DNA from: Caldithrix abyssi
GTDB taxonomy: Bacteria; Calditrichota; Calditrichia; Calditrichales; Calditrichaceae
Reading direction: 5' to 3'
Length of the DNA stretch: 64,000 nt
NCBI GenBank assembly: GCA_011369465.1
Contig: DRQG01000109.1
Span: forward strand, 1 to 64,000
A program made the translations under genes and the position numbers. Below the pieces are notes generated by a model that was not told the DNA's origin, did no database searches, and worked only from the letters and a program-made list of their open reading frames with translations. Shown piece by piece: positions 1 to 7,810 of the stretch; positions within the stretch are counted from its first letter, which is position 1; each line of letters starts with the position of its first letter.

Positions 1-114
1 ACTCAGTCTTTTGTCAGTTGGTTTAAAAGTTATCCACATTTTAACACTTGTCAACAAAGAAAAAAGTAGCAAAAAAGAAAGCTACGACTACAATTAATTT
101 TTTAGATTCCCTTT

Positions 115-400
115 GAGGGGAATCTAATGGAGCTTGTCGAAGGGAACACAGCAATCGGCTTCGACGAGCTCAGCCTCCGTACCCTGAGCCTGTCGAAGGG
201 TGCACTCTGCCTGCGGGGTTGAAGGGAAAATATACCGGCTTTGATCCCGACACGTCGGGACAGGCAGAGCTCAGCCTCCGTTCCCTGAGCTTGTCGAAGG
301 GAACGGGGTAGGCTTCGACGAGCTCAGCCTACGAGCTCTGAGCTTGTCGAAGGGAACTTGGCATTTGGCTTCGACCCCGACACGTCGGGGCAGAAGGATA
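115..400. repeat. Dispersed CTTCGAC/CTGAGC repeat cluster
   Basis: This stretch upstream of the first gene has no credible coding sequence. It holds several copies of a mosaic repeat whose core is CTTCGACRAGCTCAG paired, about 20 nt later, with CTGAGCYTGTCGAAGGG, so each unit is an imperfect inverted repeat. Copies are seen near 129, 161, 268 and 309. Two perfect palindromes of the form CCCGAC-N2-GTCGGG lie at 245-260 and 375-390. Related copies occur at 54118-54340. A separate hairpin (TAGATTCCC paired with GGGAATCTA) spans 103-126 and has no T-tract that would make it a terminator. Positions 1-102 show nothing else that I can name. Confidence 0.7.
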
Positions 401-467
401 GAGTGTATAAAGTATTAATAAAAATCCTAATAGACGAAAAATCAGTTTTAAAATCAGCGAGGATACA

Positions 468-2801
468 TTGCTCTCCGATAGGATAAAAAATATAGGGCAA
501 TCGCCCACGATGAAAATAGCGGCAAAAGCCATTGCCATGAAAGCAGAAGGTATCGATGTGGTCGATTTTAGTGTGGGCGAACCGGATTTTCCCACGCCCC
601 GGTTCATCAAAGACGCTGGCAAAAAGGCCATTGATGATAACCTGACCCGCTACACCATTAACCGCGGCATCGTTCCCTTGCGTAAGGCGATAGCGCAAAA
701 GTTAAAGGAAGATAACGGCCTTGACTATGATGTTTCCGAAATTATCGTATCCAATGGCGCCAAGCAAAGTCTCTATAATGTAGTGCAGAGCGTGGTGGGG
801 AAGGATGACGAAGTCATTATCCCGGCGCCGTATTGGGTATCCTACCCGGAGATGGTGCGTTTGGCGCAGGGTAAACCGGTTATTGTGCAAACGCATGAGG
901 AAAACGGTTTTAAACTAACTGCCGACCAACTGCGTAAAGCCATTTCCGCCAATACCAGAGCGATCATTATCTGCAATCCATCCAATCCGACCGGCGCCGC
1001 TTATACCCGCCCGGAACTGGAAGCTCTGGCCGGAATACTGGAAGAGGAAGATATAGTCGTTATCTCCGATGAGATTTATGAAAAACTGGTATTCGATGAT
1101 TTTAAATTTACCAGTATCGCCGCCCTGAGTTCCAAAATAAAGCAAAAGACCGTGGTTATTAACGGATTTTCCAAAGCCTATGCCATGACCGGCTGGCGTA
1201 TCGGCTACGCTGCCGGCCCGAAAGACATCATTTCGGGCGCTGATAAAATACAAAGCCACAGTACCTCCAATGCTTCCTCTGTGGCGCAATACGCTGCCCT
1301 TACGGCGCTTAACGGTCCTCAATACGAAATTAACCGCATGGTGGCCGAGTTTCAGCGTCGGCGCAATTACGTGGTGCAGCGTCTGAACGGTATGCCCGGC
1401 GTCAGTTGTAATACGCCGGAAGGCGCCTTTTATGTTTTCCCTAATGTGGAATCCTTTTTCGGCAAGGAGGCAGAGGGCAATTACATCCGAAATTCTTATG
1501 GGCTGGCCTACTATCTTCTGCGCGAAGCCAAGGTGGCCCTGGTTCCCGGTGCGGCTTTTGGCAAGGAGGGGTACATTCGCATTTCCTATGCCACCTCTAT
1601 GGAAAATCTGGAAAAAGGGTTAAATCGAATCGAAAAGGCTCTGGCCAAACTTAAAACCCCCTCACGGGCCAAATTTGTACAACTGAATAATTACAAGACC
1701 AGGGTTACGATAAAAGCACCCATAGAAGCGGATTTAACGCCGGACAAACGCGATGCAATCGTGGCGGAAGCCGAAGCACAGCTTAAATTTGACCAGTATT
1801 TTGAATGGAACGCCAATATCAACGGGGTTATCGTACAACTGCGCACAAATAACGGTCATTTGTATGATTTCTGGGTGGAAAACTGGTATCCGGCCCAACT
1901 GGAAGCCGATCTGGAACCACACGCCGTTATTTATGCCGTGGACGGCGCGGTGGGGCGTGAAACGCATGCCTTTTATCATCCCGAAACCCACACGGGTATT
2001 TTATTCAACTGCGATTATTATGCCGCGCTGCGCAGCCTGGCTCTGGGAATGGTGAGCGACATCGGCGCTTCCGTGTTCAACCTGCACTCTGTGCGCGGGA
2101 TGTCTGGTGATCGCGACGGACACGGTTTTATGCTCATCGGTCCGAAAGGCACGCATAAAAGCGAATTATTTTTGCATCTGATCCAGGAAGACAATATCGC
2201 CCTGCATTCCAACGATTTGGTTTTTGTTCGTTACGGCGGCGGGTATGCGGCGGCCGATATGCCGGAGCGCAAACTCTATTTCCCGACCATTTCGGCGGAG
2301 ATATTTCCTCAATTAAGCGCACTCTTCGATCGCAGTAAATGCGAAAATGTGTTAACCGATCGGGATAACTGCCAATATGAAGATTGTCCGCTTCGCGGCG
2401 ATTGTCAAATGGAAAAAGGTATGCCGTATTGCTATTTCGGTTCGCCCAAAGCGGCTGCCATGCTGGACCCTTACTGGATAGGCGGAATGAACAAGCATGT
2501 AAAAAGAACGGACTTACGCACGGTATTTTTGCTTGTCAACGAACCGGCTGGCGCCATTTTGCAGGAGACAGACAAGGCCTCCGCCTTAACAATGATCGAG
2601 TCCGGTACGAGCAGCGGGCATGCCGAACAGAGCGCGCCCTTTTACAATCCGCATTTGTTATTGACGGATAGCGAAAGCTATGAACGCCAAAAAAGAGGGT
2701 TTGAGCAGCTCCTGCATCAGGCAAACGTGTACAAACTGAATACCGGCGCCGGTTCACCCGCGGAGGTAGTGAACGCGGTGGTGGAGAAAATTACAAAATA
2801 G
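468..2801 (+). CDS. Class I aminotransferase fused to a PEPCK/HPr-kinase-like P-loop domain
   Basis: Residues 1-395 are a complete class I PLP aminotransferase of the aspartate aminotransferase type. Visible residues are NPSNPTG at 170-176, DEIY at 201-204 (Tyr204), the PLP lysine K236 in SKAYAMTGWR, and the substrate-carboxylate Arg371. After a short linker the reading frame continues without a stop for about 380 residues. This second half contains a P-loop-like GPKGTHKS (558-565), a downstream HSND (580-583), and a five-cysteine cluster (C625, C635, C640, C646, C655). Its layout (a stretch resembling the PEPCK substrate region, then the P-loop) recalls the PEPCK/HPr kinase fold. The start is TTG at 468, preceded by a GAGG Shine-Dalgarno at about 458. 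The next gene is a PEPCK homologue, so a link between aspartate, oxaloacetate and PEP is plausible. The activity of the C-terminal half is unknown. Confidence 0.85.
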   Translation: MLSDRIKNIGQSPTMKIAAKAIAMKAEGIDVVDFSVGEPDFPTPRFIKDAGKKAIDDNLTRYTINRGIVPLRKAIAQKLKEDNGLDYDVSEIIVSNGAKQSLYNVVQSVVGKDDEVIIPAPYWVSYPEMVRLAQGKPVIVQTHEENGFKLTADQLRKAISANTRAIIICNPSNPTGAAYTRPELEALAGILEEEDIVVISDEIYEKLVFDDFKFTSIAALSSKIKQKTVVINGFSKAYAMTGWRIGYAAGPKDIISGADKIQSHSTSNASSVAQYAALTALNGPQYEINRMVAEFQRRRNYVVQRLNGMPGVSCNTPEGAFYVFPNVESFFGKEAEGNYIRNSYGLAYYLLREAKVALVPGAAFGKEGYIRISYATSMENLEKGLNRIEKALAKLKTPSRAKFVQLNNYKTRVTIKAPIEADLTPDKRDAIVAEAEAQLKFDQYFEWNANINGVIVQLRTNNGHLYDFWVENWYPAQLEADLEPHAVIYAVDGAVGRETHAFYHPETHTGILFNCDYYAALRSLALGMVSDIGASVFNLHSVRGMSGDRDGHGFMLIGPKGTHKSELFLHLIQEDNIALHSNDLVFVRYGGGYAAADMPERKLYFPTISAEIFPQLSALFDRSKCENVLTDRDNCQYEDCPLRGDCQMEKGMPYCYFGSPKAAAMLDPYWIGGMNKHVKRTDLRTVFLLVNEPAGAILQETDKASALTMIESGTSSGHAEQSAPFYNPHLLLTDSESYERQKRGFEQLLHQANVYKLNTGAGSPAEVVNAVVEKITK

Positions 2802-2845
2802 TTCAATAAACTTGTTGATGAAATATTAGAATATTGGAGTATTGG

Positions 2846-2913
2846 AGTGGAGTGTTGGAGTGATGGGGAAATATTTTCATTACTCCATTATCCCATTACT
2901 CCAACACTCCACT
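2846..2913. repeat. 22-bp inverted repeat of GGAGT words
   Basis: The intergenic region before the PEPCK homologue has left arm 2846-2867 and right arm 2892-2913. They are reverse complements over 22 bp with a single mismatch. The arms are built from GGAGTG/TTGGAGTG words and extend outward as further GGAGTATT words from about 2829. The same word family occurs in inverted orientation at 56108-56248. There is no T-tract, so this is not a standard terminator. An in-frame ATG at 2842 lies inside the repeat and is unlikely to be used. Confidence 0.75.
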
Positions 2914-2952
2914 ACTTGTAATTTCATTCTTTCTCGAACATCGGGGATTGCC

Positions 2953-4809
2953 ATGACACACGATATTTATGACGAATCATATTACAAACGTTTTTATAAC
3001 GAGCTCAGCGGCTTATTAAGCGGTAAAAACATTCAAACCGTCAGTATGGGCTATCTGGAAAAAGAAGCCCGTAAATACGCCCGTAGAACCGAATACGGTT
3101 CCTACGTTTGGTCTTCGAAAATATCCAACCGGTTGGCGCCCAAAACGGTTTATCTGGGCAGTGAACGGGTACGGCTGCCCCGGCCGACCGAAGAGCAGAA
3201 ACAGATTATCCGCAACGCACCGCAGCAATTGGACAAGGTGCTGCACTGGATAAAAAAACTGCCTTTCGTGCACATCCGCCGTCAGATGGGGCATAATGGG
3301 GAATATAACCCCATCTGCAATTTGTATGTAAGTGTCAACGATCCGAAAAATATCCGCCTGGCCTATATGTGGGCTTCCACCATGTTCGATCCTTCATCGC
3401 GTCCCGGTCCGGAATTCACTATGATACATATCCCGGAAGAACATCTGATGCGGGCGCAGGTTCTGGCTTTACCCGAATACAATATGAATATCTGCATGGG
3501 TTCCGATTATCTGGGCGAGGATAAAAAAGGTTTTCTGCGTCAGGCCATGTGGCGGGCTGACGAGCAGGGTATGTTGGGGCTGCACGCCGGCACAAAAATC
3601 GTAACCGTGCGCGACCCGCGCGAAGGAAAACTGAAAAAATACGGCGTTTTTCTGTTCGGAATGACCGCCACCGGCAAATCCACCTGGTCCTGCCATCAAT
3701 TGGGATTAGACCCGGACAGGGGAGAGTTCACTCAGGCGGCGCAGGATGATATCGTTTTTCTTACCAAAGACGGATCGGCCTACGGTTCGGAAAACAATTT
3801 CTATGTTAAAACCGATGTGACCGAAGAACATCAGGAAGCCATGTACAACGCTCTGGTGGATAAATCGGCTCTGATAGAAAATGTGATGGTTGATTACAAA
3901 GGAAATGTGGATTTTTTGGACGAATCTCTTTGCGGCAATGGCCGGGCGGTTATTTTTCGCAAAAAATTAGCGGTTAAGCAGGGCAGAAAATTGGTGGGTA
4001 TCAGCGCGCCGACCATCAACCTGCCCTCGCTGGAGGAAATGGACGGGCTGATTTTCGCCTTTATCACCCGGCGCAACACGATTATGCCCTTTGCTCAGGA
4101 ACTGACCCCGGAACAGGGCGTGCTGGCCTATTTATGGGGCGAATCGACCCACAGTTACGCTTCCAACCCGGCGTTGGCCGGCGATTCCGTGCGTATTGTG
4201 GGTACGGATCCGTTCATTGTCGGTTCGCGCGGGCGTAAAGTCAATCGATTTTATGATATTGTAATGCAGTTGGTCAGCAAGTATCCCGGTAAGGTGCGTT
4301 TTATGATGTACAATACCGGCGGTATGGGCGAAATCATCGAAACCTACGAAGAAAACGGACAAAAAAAGAAGAAACTGGTGCGAAAAACCGAGCGCGTGCC
4401 CCTGCCTTTGATGGCTGCCATTCAGCGCGGCGACCTGCGCGGCACCAATCAGTACGAGCCGGGTCTGCTGGGAACAAAATCCATTGTAGCTGTGGAAGGC
4501 AAACCAATCCCCGAGTATGATCCTACCCGGTTTTACTCGCAGGAACAAATCGATTTTTACATCCGCGATCTGGTGGAAGGCCGGCGCAAATTTACCGATA
4601 TCATTGCCGGGGAAGGACTGAAACCGGAAATCGTACGCACCGCGGAAAAAGCTTTCAGCATCGAACCCGCAGCTAAGCCGTCAGTTGCCGCATCTGCCGC
4701 CCCTTCTTTTCCCGGAACCAGCACCGTCGAAAGCGACAAAGTGGTTATCGTTACCACGGCTCAGCCGGTGTCCCGCCCGCGCCGCCCCGGAACATGGAGG
4801 TGGAGATAA
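2953..4809 (+). CDS. Divergent ATP-type phosphoenolpyruvate carboxykinase homologue
   Basis: The protein is about 618 residues, longer than the usual 530-540 of ATP-PEPCK. Positions matching the catalytic core are visible: GEDKKG (K191/K192, metal-ligand lysine region), His211 in LHAGTK, the P-loop GMTATGKST at 236-244, an Asp pair at 265-266, and Arg331. The usual GLSGTGKTT P-loop and the DDEH motif are altered (GMTATGKST and DDIV). The C-terminus carries about 40 low-complexity Ala/Ser/Pro residues. I chose ATG 2953 because the longer frame from 2842 runs through an inverted repeat. The gene follows the aminotransferase fusion in the same direction. The known family reaction is oxaloacetate + ATP to PEP + CO2; whether this divergent member performs it is inference. 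Confidence 0.75.
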   Translation: MTHDIYDESYYKRFYNELSGLLSGKNIQTVSMGYLEKEARKYARRTEYGSYVWSSKISNRLAPKTVYLGSERVRLPRPTEEQKQIIRNAPQQLDKVLHWIKKLPFVHIRRQMGHNGEYNPICNLYVSVNDPKNIRLAYMWASTMFDPSSRPGPEFTMIHIPEEHLMRAQVLALPEYNMNICMGSDYLGEDKKGFLRQAMWRADEQGMLGLHAGTKIVTVRDPREGKLKKYGVFLFGMTATGKSTWSCHQLGLDPDRGEFTQAAQDDIVFLTKDGSAYGSENNFYVKTDVTEEHQEAMYNALVDKSALIENVMVDYKGNVDFLDESLCGNGRAVIFRKKLAVKQGRKLVGISAPTINLPSLEEMDGLIFAFITRRNTIMPFAQELTPEQGVLAYLWGESTHSYASNPALAGDSVRIVGTDPFIVGSRGRKVNRFYDIVMQLVSKYPGKVRFMMYNTGGMGEIIETYEENGQKKKKLVRKTERVPLPLMAAIQRGDLRGTNQYEPGLLGTKSIVAVEGKPIPEYDPTRFYSQEQIDFYIRDLVEGRRKFTDIIAGEGLKPEIVRTAEKAFSIEPAAKPSVAASAAPSFPGTSTVESDKVVIVTTAQPVSRPRRPGTWRWR

Positions 4810-4830
4810 AAATATAAAATATTTGCAATA

Positions 4831-4870
4831 TGTATCTCTATGTATTACTTTGTATCTACAAATAGATACG
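4831..4870 (+). promoter_or_regulatory. Palindromic operator of the toxin-antitoxin pair
   Basis: A perfect 7-bp inverted repeat, GTATCTA-CAAA-TAGATAC, occupies 4852-4869, just upstream of the antitoxin ATG at 4881. A third half-site, TGTATCT, lies at 4831-4837, exactly 20 bp (about two helical turns) from the second TGTATCT at 4851. Ribbon-helix-helix antitoxins typically bind such repeated half-sites to repress their own operon. The assignment is inferred from position and symmetry. Confidence 0.65.
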
Positions 4871-4880
4871 AGGTACTACT

Positions 4881-5108
4881 ATGAAAAAAGCAATTAATAT
4901 ACGACTTAACGAATCGCTTTTAAAAGAACTGGACAATTATGCCAAAGAGTTGGAACGAAGCAGAACGTATATCATCGAAAAAGCAATCAGCGCCTATTTT
5001 GATGTATTGGATGAGATCATAGCCGACAAAAGAATCGATGAGGTTAAAAGCGGTAAAGCGAAAGTCTATACGCTGGAAGAGGTGGCTAAACAACTTGGCC
5101 TGGAATAA
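4881..5108 (+). CDS. Ribbon-helix-helix antitoxin (CopG-like)
   Basis: This is a 75-residue protein. Its first 45 residues (INIRLNESLLKELDNYA followed by RSRTYIIEKAI) have the beta-strand/helix/helix pattern of ribbon-helix-helix DNA-binding antitoxins. The C-terminal tail (YTLEEVAKQLGLE) is of the kind that binds a RelE-type toxin. A GAGGT Shine-Dalgarno precedes the ATG. The stop codon overlaps the toxin start as TAATG, indicating translational coupling. Expected role: neutralise the downstream toxin and repress the operon through the 4852-4869 palindrome. Confidence 0.85.
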   Translation: MKKAINIRLNESLLKELDNYAKELERSRTYIIEKAISAYFDVLDEIIADKRIDEVKSGKAKVYTLEEVAKQLGLE

Positions 5109-5359
5109 TGTACAGAATCATCATCCCGAAAATTGTTGTTAAAGAATTATCGGATATCAACCGCAAAGATCAACGATTGATATACAAAAAGCTAAAAGAT
5201 TTGGAAGCCGGTAATTTCGCAAATGATAAACCATTGAAGGGGCGGTATAAGGGAAAATTTAGAAAAAGAGCAGGTGATTACAGGATTATTTATTTAAAAG
5301 AAAACAATATTTTGCTTATAACCATCATCCGCATTGCTCATAGAAAAGAAGTTTATTAA
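5108..5359 (+). CDS. RelE/ParE-family toxin
   Basis: This 83-residue basic protein has the RelE fold signature: an N-terminal strand-helix, LKGRYKGKFRKRAGDYRIIYL in the middle (the conserved basic strand with Arg in GDYRIIY), and a closing IIRIAHRKEVY strand with His and Tyr. RelE-type toxins cleave mRNA in the ribosomal A site, whereas ParE relatives poison gyrase. The RxGDYRIIY and AHRKEVY pattern favours RelE, but the target cannot be decided here. The start overlaps the antitoxin stop by one base, as in many type II pairs. Confidence 0.85.
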   Translation: MYRIIIPKIVVKELSDINRKDQRLIYKKLKDLEAGNFANDKPLKGRYKGKFRKRAGDYRIIYLKENNILLITIIRIAHRKEVY

Positions 5360-5467
5360 AAAACCAGGTTCGATTTTTCAGAAAAACAAAAGCTTACAGA
5401 TTCCATTTCCTCCAAAAAAATTAGTATTACACCTAAAATCCTGTTAAATTCTTTATTTTAATTCACA

Positions 5468-5654
5468 CTTGTCCAAAATAGGATTTATACATCATTTGAT
5501 TATTAGCTTTGGGTAACTCACCCCCTTTAATTCCCCCTCTCTTCAGCGAAGAAAGGGGGGCTGGGGGGTGAGTTGGAAGAATGAGATGAGCGATAATTTG
5601 TAGATAACTTCTTAAAAAAGTCTATTTTTTCAGAAAGAAATTATTTTGGACAAG
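5468..5654. mobile_element. 187-bp MITE-like element with 13-bp terminal inverted repeats
   Basis: The gap between the toxin and the mevalonate cluster contains CTTGTCCAAAATA at 5468-5480 and its exact reverse complement TATTTTGGACAAG at 5642-5654. Between them lies a strong G/C-rich hairpin at 5515-5574 (AACTCACCCCC pairing with GGGGGGTGAGTT, with further inner pairing). There is no open reading frame. The structure is that of a small non-autonomous element. I see no clear target-site duplication. A 15-base match to the left end (ACTTGTCCAAAATAG) occurs at 38152-38166. Confidence 0.5.
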
Positions 5655-5688
5655 CATAATTTTAATTATTTAACGAAGCAGCTCGTTT

Positions 5689-6681
5689 ATGAAAGCAACG
5701 GCCAAGGCGCATTCCAATATCGCTCTGATTAAATATTGGGGGAAAAGAGACGAACGGCTTAACCTACCGGCGGTGGGGTCCATATCGCTTACCCTGGATG
5801 CGCTGCATACCGTTACCTCCGTTCATTTCGATTCCGCTTTAAACGACGACGAACTGATCCTCAATGATGAAAAAGCCGGCGACAAGGAAACGGCACGCAT
5901 CAGCGCTTTTCTGGATTTGATTCGCCAAATGGCCGGTATGACTCATAAAGCCAGAATTAACAGCCAAAACAATTTTCCCACCGCCGCCGGGCTGGCTTCC
6001 TCGGCTTCGGCTTTCGCGGCGCTGGCACTGGCGGCCGCGAAGGCTGCCGGATTGTCCCTCTCAAGGAAAGAGTTGAGTGTTTTGGCCCGTCAGGGTTCCG
6101 GTTCGGCCGCCCGTTCCGTGTATGGGGGATTGGTGGAAATGAAGCGGGGAAGCGCAGCGGATGGCCGCGACGCCTATGCCGTACGGCTTGCTGAACCCGA
6201 TTACTGGGATTTGCGGCTGTTGATTGCGGTAACCTCCGAAGCAAAAAAACCGGTGGGTTCCACAGCAGGCATGCGTCTCAGCGAACGAACCTCGCCCTAT
6301 TATCATGCCTGGGTGGACAACTCCGAAAACGATTTGCAGGATATGCGGCAGGCTGTACAGCAAAAAGATTTTGAAAAAGTGGGAGAACTGTGCGAATTCA
6401 GCGCGCTTAAGATGCACGCCCTGGCGCTAAGTTCCAATCCCGGCCTGATTTATTGGAACGGGGCCACGGTAGAAGGAATGCACGTTGTCCGCTCTTTGAG
6501 GCGGACCGGACTGCCGGTCTGGTTCACCATCGACGCTGGACCGCAGCTTAAGGCGCTTTGTCTGCCCGAAGCAGCGGCAAAAGTGACGGAAGCCCTGCAG
6601 AATGTTCCCGGCGTTCGGCAGGTTATCGAATGCCGAACGGGCCCGGATGCGCTTGTACTTAACGAAGAGGCACCTTTATGA
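5689..6681 (+). CDS. mvaD: Diphosphomevalonate decarboxylase
   Basis: This 330-residue GHMP-superfamily enzyme catalyses the ATP-dependent decarboxylation of mevalonate 5-diphosphate to isopentenyl diphosphate. The N-terminal NIALIKYWGKRD motif is diagnostic. FPTAAGLASSASAFAALA is the phosphate-binding loop, SGSAARSVYGG follows, and FTIDAGPQLKAL carries the catalytic aspartate. Length matches the family. It is the first gene of the mevalonate cluster and overlaps the next gene by 4 nt (ATGA). The Shine-Dalgarno before ATG 5689 is weak, but no better start exists because the family motif begins at residue 9. Confidence 0.95.
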   Translation: MKATAKAHSNIALIKYWGKRDERLNLPAVGSISLTLDALHTVTSVHFDSALNDDELILNDEKAGDKETARISAFLDLIRQMAGMTHKARINSQNNFPTAAGLASSASAFAALALAAAKAAGLSLSRKELSVLARQGSGSAARSVYGGLVEMKRGSAADGRDAYAVRLAEPDYWDLRLLIAVTSEAKKPVGSTAGMRLSERTSPYYHAWVDNSENDLQDMRQAVQQKDFEKVGELCEFSALKMHALALSSNPGLIYWNGATVEGMHVVRSLRRTGLPVWFTIDAGPQLKALCLPEAAAKVTEALQNVPGVRQVIECRTGPDALVLNEEAPL

Positions 6682-7745
6682 TTACCGCTCTGGCTCCCGG
6701 GAAAATGATTCTGCTCGGAGAATACGCCGTTCTGGAAGGATCGGCGGCGCTTGTCTGCGCGGTGGATCGGTACGCCCGGGTTCAGTCGGCATACAACCGT
6801 ACAGGCGAGCATTTTATACGGGCAGCTTCTCTGGGGATTGAGGGCGAACCGTTTGTTATTAACGCCAACGGAAAAGTGCGCTTTAATCCCACGGCTGATT
6901 CGCTGCTGATTAAACGATTGGGGTTTTTCGCCGCGCTGTATGAAAGTTTGTATCCCCGTTTGGTTAAAGCAGGCAAAGGAATTAAATTGGCATTGGACAC
7001 AACCGATTTTTATTCGCAGCAACTGCATACAAAATTCGGTTTCGGTTCCAGCGCCGCCTTAACGGTGGCTATGACGGCGGCGATTGACGCTTTGGCGGGA
7101 GAGAAATTATTTAGTAACAAGGAAATTCTGCATCTTGCCTTGCAGGCGCACCATCAGGCGCAGGGGAAAATGGGCAGCGGCATCGATGTGGCGGCCAGCG
7201 TTTACGGCGGCGTTCTCATCTATCAGAAGGATGCGGAACAGGAATTTCCCGCACGGGAACCGCAAAATGTACCTTTGCGCGACGATATACCAATGATTGT
7301 TGTCTGGTCGGGCAAATCGGCTTCCACGCGGTCGATGGTCGGCGCCGTAAACGGGCTGAAAGCGCAAAATCCGTCGCTGTATCGTTCTATCATGGATGAT
7401 CTGACAACACTTTCCGTAGATGGCATTGCTGCCTACCGGCAGGGAAGCGGCGACGAATTTTTGCGCCTTGTAAACGACTATCATCGGACAATGGACAGAC
7501 TGGGTAAAGAAGCGGGAGCGGATATCATTTCCGCCGAACATGCCGCCCTGTTCGAACTTTGTACGGCGGAAGGCGCGGCTTATAAACCATCCGGTGCCGG
7601 CGGCGGGGATATAGGCATCGTCTTTTGCCGGGAAACTCAACAGAGAGACTTCCTGAAACAAAAAATCACCCAGCAAAATTTCAACATTGTACCGGTGATG
7701 GTTGCTTCGCAGGGAATAAAACGAACGGAAGAAGACAGTAGATAA
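6678..7745 (+). CDS. GHMP kinase, probably phosphomevalonate kinase
   Basis: This 355-residue GHMP kinase has the start motif APGKMILLGEYAVLEG, the ATP loop FGFGSSAALTVA, and KMGSGIDVAASVYGG in the middle. Substrate assignment rests on context. The cluster already has a decarboxylase and a mevalonate kinase domain, so the remaining kinase step (mevalonate 5-phosphate to 5-diphosphate) is the best fit. GEYAVLEG rather than GEHAVVYG also suits phosphomevalonate kinases. It is translationally coupled to the decarboxylase through a 4-nt overlap. Confidence 0.85.
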   Translation: MITALAPGKMILLGEYAVLEGSAALVCAVDRYARVQSAYNRTGEHFIRAASLGIEGEPFVINANGKVRFNPTADSLLIKRLGFFAALYESLYPRLVKAGKGIKLALDTTDFYSQQLHTKFGFGSSAALTVAMTAAIDALAGEKLFSNKEILHLALQAHHQAQGKMGSGIDVAASVYGGVLIYQKDAEQEFPAREPQNVPLRDDIPMIVVWSGKSASTRSMVGAVNGLKAQNPSLYRSIMDDLTTLSVDGIAAYRQGSGDEFLRLVNDYHRTMDRLGKEAGADIISAEHAALFELCTAEGAAYKPSGAGGGDIGIVFCRETQQRDFLKQKITQQNFNIVPVMVASQGIKRTEEDSR

Positions 7746-7810
7746 TGGAAATAGTTAGTATTCATTAAACGTGTAAGACTTAATAAATCGAAATAAAAAG
7801 GACTTCTGTT

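Noticed and set aside
30-38. Consensus DnaA box TTATCCACA
   Set aside because: It is a single isolated box with no cluster, no AT-rich unwinding repeats and no replication genes nearby; chance is more likely than an origin.
1650-1680. Aminotransferase and P-loop domain as two genes joined by a frameshift
   Set aside because: The frame is continuous with normal codon use, and no start codon with a Shine-Dalgarno is seen at the junction, so a real fusion is the simpler reading.
2842-2952. Longer N-terminus for the PEPCK homologue
   Set aside because: The 37 extra codons read through a 22-bp inverted repeat and lack a Shine-Dalgarno; ATG 2953 is preferred.
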